A stretch of 64,000 bases of DNA, taken from assembly GCA_951799445.1 (NCBI GenBank), contig OX637290.1:4280501-4344500 (forward strand). The letters run 5' to 3'. The position numbers and the translations under genes are program-made. Positions within the stretch are counted from its first letter, which is position 1; the number at the start of each line of letters is the position of its first letter. The notes below the pieces were generated by a model that ran no database searches, was not told the origin of the DNA, and saw only the letters and a program-made list of their open reading frames with translations. Below are positions 23,231-35,243 of the stretch, one piece after another. This DNA is from Pseudisothecium myosuroides. Its lineage: Eukaryota; Streptophyta; Bryopsida; Hypnales; Lembophyllaceae.

Positions 23231-26062
23231 TTGTAGGGATGGAGCATTTTGTGTTTTGATTTGCAATTTTGGGGCTTCAATTATCCCCAATATTCTTAAA
23301 CCATGGCTTGATGATTTAGCTGGCAACTCAGAACAGTACTATTCGTCTCAGGACTCATTGTGTAATGAGTTACAATTACTTTCCTAAGTATTGGTGATAA
23401 GTAGCATAACGTGAAAGCTCTGCAGTGGTCACGCTTGCAGTGTCATTTTGTGCCTGCGGCCGATCCATTTCTAATTGCACTCCGGCTCCGCCTTGTCTTT
23501 TGCTTGCAGCGTATTTCTTGAACCGGTGGTTGGAAGTCTTGTCTCCTTTCGAAGTTCGTGAGTTTCGCTGCGCTTGCTGTGTGACATGCGCGATATATTC
23601 CAGAGGTATGGTCTCTCGCTGTTCATCACTGCCTTTCTTGCTTCGTTACTGTTGTGTATGAGCTTCGTTTCGGACTAATTCGTGTTTGTGGAAGGGATCT
23701 CACGTCCTCGGTATCCAAACAAGTTTGTATGCTTAGCCTTGTAGTGTTTTCTTTAGTGGCGAACGAGCAGAGTTGCTGGACCTCGTCCACTCCCGGTTTT
23801 AGGTAATCCTAGTAACTACAAAACCCTGAGGCTTTGCTTCCTCACCTCGGTGATGGTTAAGAACACAATGTGGACCAAGATTTCGCGATCAAGAATTCCA
23901 ACAAGACTTCATAGTTTTGATGTGAAGTACCATGTTTGTTAGGATGGTATGTGCCAGTCGGGCGGCAGTCTATGCCATCAGCAGCATAGAGGGGAAAGCT
24001 TACAGCAGCGTGGTTCCATTGATACAGCGTGGTTTTGTCGAGGCAGGCTGCCGACTTTGGATGATTACATATTGAGCATCTTGCCGATCATTTTTTTTTA
24101 TTCATCTTGCGCTTCTATCTTCTCAAAATTAGGTTGTGCTCTTCCAAATTTTCCCGAAATGGGCTACGAGGTCGTGGGTTGGACCTTCCATATTTTCTGC
24201 AGCAGACTCGCCAATCCCTCTGCTTGGTCAGTAGAACTAAGCTTACTTCTTGTCTAATTGAAATGTTTCACTGTCGCCCGTGCTAAATCTAGGCCGTAGG
24301 ACAATCTCCTGAGATTGCCAGACGAAGTTTGGTGAACTCAAAAACTCTCTTTCCATCAGGATGTGGAGAGCAACTTGTTGTCTTTTCCCGTCACTGTGGC
24401 GTCTATCTACTCAATCAATCTTGATGTGAGACATTGATGAAGTTTTGGTACATCATGATTCTGGCTCTTGTTGATTGGGTACTTGACACTGAAGTCCGAA
24501 ATTTGATGGTGAAGCCGAAGTGACCTGTTGGCAGTTCGTTTGGCAGTAGTGAGTTTGGTTACTGCGGCAGGGACTTCACGGTGGGTCGGATGTCATGAAC
24601 TGGTGCGGGGCGAGCATGTAGTTTATGACGCTATCTGTGGTGGAGTGGCGGTGATTAGTGAAAACGAGTGTCTAAGTGTGAAAGGTTTTTGGATTGTTTT
24701 AATTTTTTAATTTTTTAATTTTTATAGGCCCCTTCAGCCGAGGGAACTTCGGCGCTCGGGCCGGTAACTCGTCGCTGAATGGAAATGTACGCCTCGAGTT
24801 TACGCAATTTTTCAATGTTCGTATTCAATTGCACTTTTTGTTAGTATCGGTGACCATGTTTTGTGTTTCTGGAGCCTCAATTTCGCTTAGGACGAGTTCT
24901 AGCGACCTCAGGGGCTTCGGGTTTCGATGAGTTTTCTTACGGTTTCATAATTTAGGGTTTCATGAATTTCGCTCTTGCGTTCGGGTTGTGTGTGTGCAGT
25001 TTGCAGTTCGCTTTCGTCGGAGCTGCAGAAACTACTGTCCACAAAGCGAGTACTTGATGACCGATCTCAGAGTGCGTTCCCTGTTCCTTAATTTCTCTTT
25101 TCTCGTGAAATTTCTTTATGTTGGAATTGGGTAAATTAGGCATCTGCAATGCTAGTCATCAGTACTGTACAGTACAATGAAAACCTTTCTGTTTTTTGCA
25201 CTCTTATGTGCATGTAATTGAGTGTTATCATTGGTATTAAAATAGAATCAAAATCGAAACAGGGAGATGATTTATCAAGGTGCTGTTAGACGGTTGCTTT
25301 TAGTCTTGAATTGCAGTGTTGGATATTTTTTCATCTAGGATTCGTGGTTTTAAACAACCAACTTGATTGGTCCTTATTGTGATAATAATAGAGATCAGAT
25401 GGGGTTGAATATTAAATCACTAGAATGAGTGACGGACATTGTTTGTGTTGGAAGGTCTGCTAGTATAACAGGATTCCCAATTTGTGCCTTTTGTGCCTTT
25501 AGGGGATAAGTAGCGAAATTTGCTTAGATTATTGATTATTTACATGTTTATGTTTTTTTAATTTAGTTTGGGGTGCAGATATGATGGTGCAGACAAGGGA
25601 GCAAGTTAGTGTTTAATGAAGAAGAGGGATGGTTCCGACTCCGATTTCGCATAGGACATGCAAAGGCAACAGATCGAGAACAAACAAACAAACACGCTGA
25701 AGCTTTGCACCGAAATAGTGCTTCTTGCACAGCACCCTTATGACCTGGTTTGTTCTAGCATATTTTACATAATCTTGTTCTATGCTTGTTCGTTTAGTTA
25801 ACAGAGTCTTATATGCGGTTTCGTTCTACCTTATGTCTATTTAATTGCTCTTACTTCATCCTTGGTCTCCCGTTTCTTATGTTCTCTTACATACTCTATT
25901 GCTGCTTGTTTATGCGTGTTCCTTTTAGGTACTACTTAGGCCTGATGTGATCAATTAAAGGCAGGGAACTCCTCCTTTGCTTTCTTCTTTGATATTTAAC
26001 TTAGTCCTGACGGTATCAACATGCATTGGAACTAAAGGTGGGTCGATGGTGGCTACTTGCAG
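23231..26062. other. Gene-poor region with scattered decayed coding-like pieces
   Basis: The region has UTR-like and exon-like composition but no gene that joins up. At 23945-24070 a plus frame reads MVCASRAAVYAISSIEGKAY and then stops. At 25657-25740 another reads RQQIENKQTNTLKLCTEIVL and then stops. Neither is identified. A telo-box-like TTTAGGGTTT lies at about 24952. There may be old gene fragments here, like the V-ATPase piece just downstream. Confidence 0.3.
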
Positions 26063-26149
26063 GAACATTGAGAAGCTACAGATTGTGGAAGTTGAAAGGA
26101 AGAAAATTCGACAGGAGTTTGAGCGCAAGGAGAAGCAAGTGGAAGTTCG
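26063..26149 (+). pseudogene. V-type ATPase subunit E exon fragment
   Basis: A single preserved exon-like block, preceded by an AG acceptor (TTGCAG|), encodes NIEKLQIVEVERKKIRQEFE followed by RKEKQVEVR. This is the conserved N-terminal coiled-coil of V-ATPase subunit E, the peripheral stalk of the vacuolar proton pump. After VEVR the expected KKIEYSMQLN continuation is missing and the frame stops at 26180-26182. No other subunit E exon is recognisable nearby, so this is a dead fragment. The retained acceptor argues for a genomic fragment, not a retrocopy. Confidence 0.8.
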
Positions 26150-26506
26150 CCACAATTATACCTGCAAAGTAGTTCAGAATTGATGAATACACAAGGCCAT
26201 TGGGCAAGATCTCGTGGTATTATTGAAGCATCAAACATGGTTGACCTGCCTTGTTATCGCAAGTAATGGAGTACGCCTGGAGCAAAGAGCAGTGTTATCT
26301 TCATGCCACGTTCACCTCCACGTAGGTTCGGGGGTTAAGAGTGAATCGCTTCCTGTAACAGCTACGAAACACCGATCTTTGGCCGCAGCTTCGCACCAGG
26401 TGCGAACGTACCTTTAAATACTGTGAATCACAGCCGCGCTTGCTCGATGCTTTGAGGGGGTCTCTACTGCGTCCCTGCAAGCAGCTCAAGCTCTTGGGCA
26501 TTTCTC
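26150..26506. other. PRORP upstream region
   Basis: Likely promoter and 5' UTR of PRORP. A stop codon at 26453-26455, in frame with the PRORP start, limits the coding region's 5' extent. An out-of-frame upstream ATG lies at about 26447. Confidence 0.5.
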
Positions 26507-29500
26507 ATGGGACTATTGGGCCCTACGACTTGGTGTGCAGGCTTGGACGGGATCGTTCGCCGCTTTGGAGCTCTGGCAAGCACTCGTGGAGCGAGTTTGC
26601 AAGTGGGGACCGCAATCCTTTCTTTTTCAACCATTTCTCCACAAGGTTCAGTTTTCTGCGGGAGAATTAGGGCAACAAGTGGTAGTGACGACTTGAAGAC
26701 TGACCTTGAGTCGGGGTGTGAATCGGAGTTGTCAGGGAGGAAGTATTTCAGCAAGCGCTCACGCCGCACCTTCACCTGGAGCTGGGAATCAAAAACGTTC
26801 GGTACGCACTGAGTCCACCTCGGGATGTTCAATTTTCGGTCGAATATAGGGTTTAGGGTTCGAATTAAACAATCGAATATAGGGCCCGATCGTGTCGTGA
26901 ATTAAACAGTCGAATTTTCTTTGTACAGCTGTAAGATGGTTTAGGGTTTTGACTTACTGCGGTGAATTATTGAAAGAAGGTTTATCAGCCATCTTGAACA
27001 CTTCGTCATTTTAGTCTCTTCAGTCACTAAACTCTTGATATCAAATGCTAAAGGCACGGTCTTTGGCTTGCTTACGTGACTGAATCAGCAAATACGTATC
27101 GTGAAGTGTCTTTGCAAGGCGCAGTTGCCGTCGACCCTCCACGTGATCTAAAGATGCAGAACGGGAAGAACGGGAAGAATGCGAAGCGGCCTGCGCCCAT
27201 CGACCAACAGGATGGCGACGAACGCAAGCCGAAGAAGAAACGGGATCCAGCTGAGTCGGAGCTTCGGAGGTCCATTGACATGTGTTCCAAGTTTGCCGAT
27301 GCCATGGGCGCCATAGACATTTATGACAAGGTGGTGACTGAAGGAAAGACCTCGTTCAATCAGTACAGTTACAATGTGCTCCTGTACTTGTGCTCCTCGG
27401 GCGCCACGGGCTCCCTCAAGCGGGGCAAGAGTGGAAACAGCGAGAAGCACAAGAGTGAGTCCCTTCAGTGCACCACCACTACTGAAGACTTTCCGAATGG
27501 ATCTCTTTGTAATGCAATTTGGTACGAAGAATCCTATTGGTAGGGTTTTAGGGTTTAGGTCCATTCAACAGTAATGTATGTGAGGTTTGAATGACTTTCT
27601 TGCGTTAGGCAATGTGCAGGGGAAGCAGACCAGTAGTGCGAAATACGAACTCGAAGGCGCCGCACCAACTGAACCGAAGGCGGAGCAAGAGGTTGAGCTG
27701 ACAAATGATCAGAAGGAAATGTGTCTGCAGCGGGGTTTTGCGGTCTATGAAGCAATGAAACTGCAAGGAGTGCCTCCAAATGAAGCCACTTTTACTGCAG
27801 TAGCACGGCTTGCAGTGGCTAAGGAAGATGGAGATCTGGCCTTTGATATGGTTAAGCAGATGGCCGCGGCGAAGCTCTCTCCCAGGTGAATATCTGGCCT
27901 CAAAGTAGTGACTTACACTGACTCTACACTCGCGTTTCACGTTTGGTTCATTTTCTATTTTGAATGGCATAAACTTTTAATGGATTGTAGTCTGTCACTT
28001 AAAGTTCATCCCTTTGCTGATCACTGTGACAGTGGATTCGTGGGTTTGTCTTGCTGTGTACTGCTCACCAAGACTTTAATAAGTTTGGGTCCTTTCTTTG
28101 CTTGTTAAGGCTGTCCTGGCAGTTTAATATGGTATCGACGTTTTGATATACTTTTGCATTTTGAACATTTGTATGTTTCAGGCTGAGGTCATATAGTCCA
28201 GCACTTCACACGTACTGCAAATTGAAGAACGTCGAAAAGGCGTTTGAGGTTGATGAGCACATGCAGTCAGCTGGCGTTCGGCCTGAAGAAAGCGAATTGG
28301 AAGCGCTTCTAACGTTGAGCGCTGGTGCGGGACTTGAAGACAAAGTCTATTCTATCCTGCTCCGTTTACGGACGACAGTTCGGGGGTTGTCGCCCTCGAC
28401 TGCCGATGTGATTAAACTGTGGTTTGAAAGCAGCACTGGTGGGAATGTTGGTAGCTCAAATTGGGATACTTTGCCTAGTCAGGAGACAGTGAAAGCAGCT
28501 TATGACAGCCGCGGTGGTGGGTGGCATGGACTTGGCTGGCTTGGCCGTGGCTCCTGGGAAGTCAAATCCAGTGTACTCGATGCAAGTGGTGTTTGTCAAG
28601 AATGCGGGGAGCAGCTTGTCACGATTGACATAGATCCTAAAGAGACAGAGCTGTTTGCGAATTCCTTGTCAGAATTAGCTTGCCAGCGAGAAAGCAAAAA
28701 CAACGAGTTTAAAAAGTTTCAGGTGTTCCCAAAGGACCTGATTTTGTAAGAGTTTTGATTGCGAAGAGAGGTTCTCATTTAGGAGTACAGAACTCATTAT
28801 GTGTTTTACAACAGTCACTGATCACTTACATTTGTGAATATTGCTGCAGGGATGGCTTGATCGACATGGACCGTTTGATGTTATTGTAGATGGAGCCAAT
28901 GTTGGGTTGTTTAACCAGAACTTCGGTGAAGGTGGCTTCAACTTCCATCAGGTATTTGTTTTTTTTGCATGAACAGGCAGTATCACAGCAATTGTTTGGT
29001 ATGCTGTTTTGTGATGGTGTAGCATGCGACCCCAAGTCCAAGTTACTGACTTAGTCTATTCACTCTGTTTTACGTAATTGCAGCTGAATTCTGTGGTGAA
29101 AGGGATCAAGGAAAAGGTGGGTTCAAAGAGAGAACCACTTGTTTTGTTGCATCATAGACGAACTAGAGGAGGACCGGCCAATTCTCCTTTTGCCATTAAA
29201 ACGCTTAACAGATGGCAAGATGCGCATGCACTCTACTCCACACCAACTGGATCAAATGATGACTGGTATATACAAGGAAGCCTCTGCATTCTGCTGATGC
29301 GGTTGTTTTTACAGTCAACGTAGCTCAAGTAGCTGATACTGATAGTTGATATCTCGTGCAAATTGTAGTCCCTGAAAATTGTTTTAATTTTTAAAGGTCA
29401 TTTCCATCTATATGTATATCTTACTAGCCTGTTCCAATGCAACAACACCGAAAAGGTTCCGTCCTGCTGCAAGGTTTCATTGATAATTTTTTTGCATGTC

Positions 29501-30396
29501 ATTAGGGTTTAGCTAGAACAAATGAATGAAAAATTGTGCAGAGGAGAACGTGACACAGGTTGCATTTAATGTTAAGAGATGCTATTCCTCTCGACAGGTA
29601 TTGGCTATACGCTGCAGTGCGATATAAGTGCATTCTAGTGACCAATGACGAGATGCGAGACCACTTATTCCAGCTTCTTGGGAGCGACTTTTTTCCCAAG
29701 TGGAAAGAGCGACATCAGGTGATTAAATTTTGCTTTTAGGGTAATTTTCTGTATGTTAACCAGAATTTCTATGATATTCCAGTCCAGAGTGATAAGTACA
29801 GCAACACTTGGTTACAGTTGCGTGCGTGACTTTGGTGATACCAGGTTCGATTTTCGCTGAGCAAGGAGGGTCCAGGTTTCCACATGCCGACTCCTTATTC
29901 TATATTAATCCAGGTACATGGTTTTTCGTTATAATTGAAAATCGCTCAATGAGGATGAGGGTCATTTGTGTCGAATGTTTAGCTGCTATATGTGCCGTGT
30001 TTCTGATACTATTCCTCTACAGACATTTGAGTGGATGTTTTCTATGAGTTCCTTTGCTTTATAGACTGGTCTAGGTAGCCAACAGATTCCAGAAGTACTT
30101 CTAAACACTCACTGCTTCTATAAATGTAAGACCAAATCCCTGATGCTTGGTTGTTGTCCATGCAGGAATCTGTGAGCGGGTCCTGGCATATTCCAAAGAG
30201 TTGTAACGATGATGTTTCCTCGTCTAGGGAATGGTTGTGTGTAACTCGAACCGGTCACACAAGTCCTGAGATTGTGAAAGTTGAAGAAAAGCTTAATTGT
30301 TTGCTAACTGGAGCTGAAGAGACTGGTACTGATGGCAAGTTAGTTGAGGGGGCTCATAATTTAGGGCTGAAGGATTCAAAGCTCATGACATCATAA
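26507..30396 (+). CDS. PRORP: Proteinaceous RNase P (PRORP), 9 exons, 727 aa
   Basis: Exons are 26507-26801, 27089-27454, 27609-27885, 28182-28722, 28850-28951, 29084-29265, 29598-29718, 29845-29913 and 30166-30396 (2,184 nt, in phase). PRORP cleaves the 5' leader from precursor tRNAs without an RNA subunit. The PPR region includes SFNQYSYNVLLYLC and PRLRSYSPALHTYC. The central zinc site has CQEC (C451, C454), completed by SWHIP (H659) and WLCV (C676). The NYN metallonuclease shows VVDGAN-like IVDGANVGLFNQ (D507), SNDDWYWLYAA (D586, D587) and VTNDEMRDH (D605, D609), so the catalytic aspartates are present. The first 98 or so residues are Ser/Arg-rich with few acids until LKTDLESGCESE, consistent with an organelle transit peptide. 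That suggests an organellar PRORP, though a basic KKKRD cluster near residue 150 could act in the nucleus. Position 26507 is the first in-frame ATG. Confidence 0.96.
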
Positions 30397-30683
30397 CCGT
30401 TGAAGAGCCGAAGCCCCAGTCACCGAAGTCTTCATTATTCAAGTCTGTAAGGCTTGAGGTTTCAGTTGTGGAGGACCTTGAGCTTGGATCCTTATTTCAC
30501 TAAAGAGAATGTGAAGTCGTTTCTGCTGCTCAATTTCCCTACGACATTACTGGACCCGTTGCCATTCGTACGCAAGTTGACCATCAGATATTTTGTTGAA
30601 CAAACTTATCAACTGGAGTTAGGACTATTCAGATTGAGGAGCCTCTTGAGCTTGGAATTTTTGAGTTTTCCCTTCACGAGTTA
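30397..30683. other. PRORP 3' flank
   Basis: Probable 3' UTR and downstream flank of PRORP. No separate gene is seen. Confidence 0.5.
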
Positions 30684-30790
30684 GAGCAGCCCCGCAGCAA
30701 CACGCCACAACGGGCCTCTAAACCTTCTGTACCATTGATCTAGGAATGTCCTCCATTGATTTGCTGTCGCGTGTTGCTGTAGGGCTGCTC
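30684..30790. repeat. Small inverted-repeat (MITE-like) element
   Basis: The left arm GAGCAGCCCCGCAGCAACAC is matched by GTGTTGCTGTAGGGCTGCTC at the right end, about 107 bp in all. The GAGCAGCCC...GGGCTGCTC ends are the likely terminal repeats. No target-site duplication is evident. Confidence 0.65.
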
Positions 30791-32680
30791 TCAGGGCAGT
30801 ATTCTGTGGGAAAGCATTGATTACCCAAAACAATTGGGTATGATTATGTTGAGGATTGGCGTAATATGCTCTAAAAGTGACCATTTAAGGGCTGGTCCGC
30901 CTTTTTCATAGGTTTTCATGAATAGAAATATTTTTAGATCATTTTTCAAAGAAAGAAAAATGAATGCAAAATGTAACACAAGTGGTTTCATATTTTTTGA
31001 AGCATTTTTGAATTACTTATGAGTTTCCAAAGATTTTTGTTGTAGGCATCTATTTGTGATCCTAGGTCTCCCAAAATCCGTCCACTTGCAACTTCTAAAG
31101 TGATTTGAGGAAATAAGGCCAATGATTGATTCTTGCAATAAAGAATACTTTTCTCTCAATTCTCTCAATGGCTAATGAGGTCCATTTAAGGATCACCTCA
31201 TGTCCATTTAAGACCTAAATATAGGGTCCATTTGAAGAGGATGGTTGCTTTTATAGCTGACTAACTTAGAGCAGTAATTAATTGACCGTGGGAGCTAAAT
31301 GGAGCAGCCTTGATATTGAATGTTATCTTGTATCTCATGGTGATTTGCAAAGACATTTCTATGCCACTTTAGTTTTTTGCCTTGAAAGTTAGTTGGTTTT
31401 TTTCTCTTAGTCAAAATACAAGTCTTCAAATTCATATATATTTATTTAGCAATGGAGTTGGGTTGTCAGTCTATTACTTGCATGTGAAAAAAGTCATTCC
31501 TATGCAAAGATAATCCAACACAATTTAAACAAGGGTTGCTATTATGTGAGCCTAAAAGACTATACACCTAAGTTATAGGTGTATATTATAGAAATCTTCT
31601 ACAATTGTAGTGTAACTATGTTATGGATATTTATATTATAGGTGTTTATAATATAAGCACCTTCAATAGTTGTAAGACATCTACTTATACATATGCTCAA
31701 GGTTTACATGCTTGCATTTCTACACTCATACACTAACATTGTTGCAATTTAAATTATAGGCTACTTCCCTACCATTATTTGTTTGATTTCTTTTGTATCT
31801 CTCTCTTGTATAAACCCTCTATTAATCTTCAAATGACAAACCCATGCCATGCTTTAAGGAGATTTTTTATTCTCCTTTGAATTGTCTGCTAAGCAAAGGA
31901 ATGTCGTTTAAGGATTAACTTGTCAATGTCTATTTCTTTGTTCTCGACCATTGTTTGGTACTAAACAATTTTAGTACCAAATAATGAATATTTTTTCTTA
32001 GGTTGTATTGTAAGAAACCTCCAACCTTTTTGAATAATGTTTATGTATCTCTTAGTGCTTGAAATTAACAATAGAAAATCAAGTTTATAGCCAGTTATCG
32101 TATTTTCAAAAAGATTTCTTACCTATCAAAAATATGTAGGGCATAGTTATATGCTTTTTTTTGTTGATATATGGCAAAAACATCCAAAAATGTTTGTGGA
32201 CCCATTTTTAATAAGTAGACTTCTAATAAAAGTGTTTCCAAAAGTGCAATTAATTAAATTGTTTTTATACTTCATTCTGATTGATTGACTATTAATTTTC
32301 TTAATTTCAATTTTATGAAAAGTCTATATGACGTTTTCAGTAGTCTAGGGAACTTCCACTTGAAATTTCATAGTAATTACATGTTTTATTCAAAGTTCTC
32401 ATTTTTTTAAATTCATGATATACAATTGCTAATACTACAAAAGAATTTCTTGAAAAAGATGCCTCCAACTATGTTGAATTGCTTATTTTGACAATTTTGG
32501 GTGTTTTCACGTTCGTTTGTTACATTTTAGATTTTAGAAGTGGTCCCTTTGACCACTTGGATACTTTTGGGAAACTCTAAGCAGCCTTTTCATTGCAGTC
32601 ACCTCATGTTGTTGTTGCCTTATACTCTTGTTCTTGCCCTTTATTGTCAATATCATTGCATGTTGTTTTCCTAACATATA
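30791..32680. other. AT-rich intergenic DNA
   Basis: No exon, gene fragment or element boundary recognised. Confidence 0.4.
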
Positions 32681-33307
32681 TTTCCTCCGTTCCAAAATGA
32701 TCTTCTTATTGGCCTTTATTTTTTGTCCCAAATTGATCTTCCTACTTTATGACATGGGAGAAATGCCCACAGAATGAAATTAACTTCTTTGAATGTGAAG
32801 AGAATAATTAAATCAAAAAATTCCAGATAAGTTATTGTCTTGTTCTAGAGAAGGTGTTACTCACCTATTCCGGAGAAGCTGTTGCTCACCTATTCCGGAG
32901 AAGCTGCACCAATGAGTCAATTATTCCAGTCTTTTTTTATTTTATTTAAACAAAAGAATGGGAGGTACTCCCTTCACTTTGACTTTTCGGGGCTAACGTG
33001 ATGAGTTGTCCAAGATAGCCAACACAGGAATGATGATACACAATGTGGTAAGACGAAAGGACACAATCCACAACGCCCGAATTGAAGAAACAATTGCCTA
33101 GCAATGCTCCTCCAAAGAGACTCAAAAAACTCACATTTCAAAATTTCACAACTTCAATTTGATAATGAATCCATTGCTCAAAATTGGAGGATGATAAGAG
33201 AGCATTGTACATTATTTATACTTCAAAATAGAATTAAAAAATATAGATTTTTGACCTTAATCCGGAACATTTTATCAAAGCGGAAGTTCATTTTGGGACG
33301 AAGGGAG
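32681..33307. mobile_element. Stowaway-like MITE
   Basis: The left end TTTCCTCCGTTCCAAAATGA and the right end TTCATTTTGGGACGAAGGGAG are imperfect inverted copies flanked by TA on both sides (32679-32680, 33308-33309). The interior contains a short direct repeat (TCACCTATTCCGGAGAAGCT, twice, about 32861-32907). No transposase is present. Confidence 0.8.
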
Positions 33308-33440
33308 TATTTGTTATTCTCCTTCTTAGTATGCTATGATTTCCTTGCTACAGCTATTCTTGCTTCTAATTATTACGTAGTACAAGACTGTACATCTTCT
33401 CTTCCACTGTTAAAACTACATTTTTGGCTTCCTCTTCCGT
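33308..33440. other. Spacer
   Basis: Short stretch without a feature. Confidence 0.4.
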
Positions 33441-34104
33441 GGGACCATCCATACCTTAAGACAGGCTGTTTGTTTTGTTTTGTTTTGTTTGTCACGTTGA
33501 GATCTCCCGGACTGTGCGTCCCCCGGTGGCATGCTTGGTACTGTCGGAAAGCCCTCAGCGAGGAGGGGTGCATGGTTTCGTGGCGTTTGGACCCGCGGTG
33601 GGAAAGTTATTGAATTTTGAGTTATTTTTGGATCTTAAAAATTACTAAATTATGTATCTTTTGAACGGTGTGTCAATTTGTCACGTTCTTGGTACCGTTG
33701 GAAAGCCCTCAACGAGGAGGGGTGCACGGGCTTTGTTTTGTGGCGTTTGGACCTACAATGTGAAAGTTATGGGGTTTTGAGTTATTTTTATTTTTTAAAT
33801 GACTTTTACTTTTGTTTTGGCTGTGGCAACGGCACAGGGCTACACTAGTCCATACCTTAAGTTTGGTTGTTTGTTTTGTTTTGTTTTGTTTGTTTGTTAC
33901 GTTGAGATCTCCCGGACTGTGCGTCCCCCGGGGACGTGGTTTGTACTGTCGAAAAGCCCTCAACGAGGAGGGGTGCATGGGCTTGGTTTTGTGGGGTTCC
34001 CACTTGCGATGGGAAAGTTATAGATTTTTGAAGTTTTTATGAATCAAAAAATTAAAAAAATACTTTCACTTTTATTTTGACTGTGGCAACGGCACAGGGA
34101 ACAT
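33441..34104. repeat. Diverged direct repeat, about 400-bp period
   Basis: A unit starting CCATACCTTAAG at about 33450 recurs at about 33850. Both copies contain a (TTTTG)n tract, then GAGATCTCCCGGACTGTGCG. A smaller block (AAAGCCCTCAACGAGGAGGGG) occurs three times, near 33550, 33698 and 33953. CTGTGGCAACGGCACAGGG ends both larger copies (33820, 34082). The repeats are diverged and non-coding. They stop where duplication 2 begins. Confidence 0.8.
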
Positions 34105-35243
34105 GGCCCCGTAGGGGGACGCTTACTCTCACGCTCCCCTGACGGGGGAACTCCGGCGCCGGGAACAAATGGAAAATGGTTTCCCATTTTCCATTGAGGG
34201 CTATGACTCTCTGGGGGCTGGGAATCACTCGCTGTTCTTCTGCTTCCTCGCCTTCAGTGTCCTCACAGACGGAGCCTCTTTGTGATGCTCTTGCGCAGAG
34301 AGGACGGTTTCGCTTAATCCTCGTCTCCGCGCGCTTCATTTCCCTCGTTTTGTACACTCGCGGCGTTGTCGAAATTAATGGAGTGAGAGATTGGCAGCTA
34401 CAGCCAGTTGGAGAGTCATTCCGGGAAGTCTGTCATTCGCACGTGATCGAAGGAGCTTGCCGACAACCATGCAGATGGTCAGTTCCGAGGCTGTGGAGGC
34501 AGCCGCCATGGCTTCCAAGTACCGCAAGTATGAGCGCGACTATTTGCGACGCATCAATCACCTCTATTTCTCCGGTGCCACGCCCGACAACTCCGGTAAC
34601 AATCCTCCGCTAGCGCTGTCCCTTCATTCCATGCTTCGAATTTTCGGTCACTCTCCTCTTTCTTTCTTTTAATTTTTTTTAACTCTATTTTATACGATCA
34701 GACCAGCTGAGGGACATGGCCTTTTGTTCTCTTTCTTTTGAATTCATCGTGCTTGGTTACCGTTCTAGAACGTTCTCGCTTTTTCAAATCATCAGGAACC
34801 TGTTATCGTTGCTCAATGTTGATCTGAGAGATTATAGCTCGAATGCATATTTATTTCAAAGAAGAATTGACAAGAACGCAGAAGGCGTTAGCTAAAACGC
34901 AGTCCAGAAAAATCAAGTCTCCAATATTGCAGCGTTCTTCGTAATCGTGTTCCTCATGTTTTTCAATGAAGTCGATAGCAGAAACGCACTCCCACAATTG
35001 AATCTGAAATACTCCGGCGTTCTTAAATAATCTTTTGTTCCTCAGCTGTCGATTTGAAAGATTACAGCTCGACTGCTTAGTTTATCAAAGAAGAATTGGC
35101 AAGAGCGCGACAGTCTTTTGCCAAAACACGGTAAAAAGGAATTGAATTTCCAATCTTGCAGTGTTCTTCGTCATCTTGTTCCTCGAAGTTGATGTGTGAG
35201 ATTACAGTTTGAGCGTATTGTTTTTCCATGAAATCAAAAGCAA
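34105..35243 (+). repeat. Inverted segmental duplication 2, right arm (source copy)
   Basis: Reverse-complement partner of 20947-22115. It covers the promoter, 5' UTR, exon 1 and most of intron 1 of the gene at 34469-36208. Because the gene continues intact beyond 35243 here, this is probably the source and the 21-kb copy the derivative. Confidence 0.85.

Noticed and set aside
26464..26832. Long minus-strand frame opposite PRORP exon 1
   Set aside because: It is the antisense shadow of exon 1. The plus frame joins in phase to eight further PRORP exons and ends at a proper donor.
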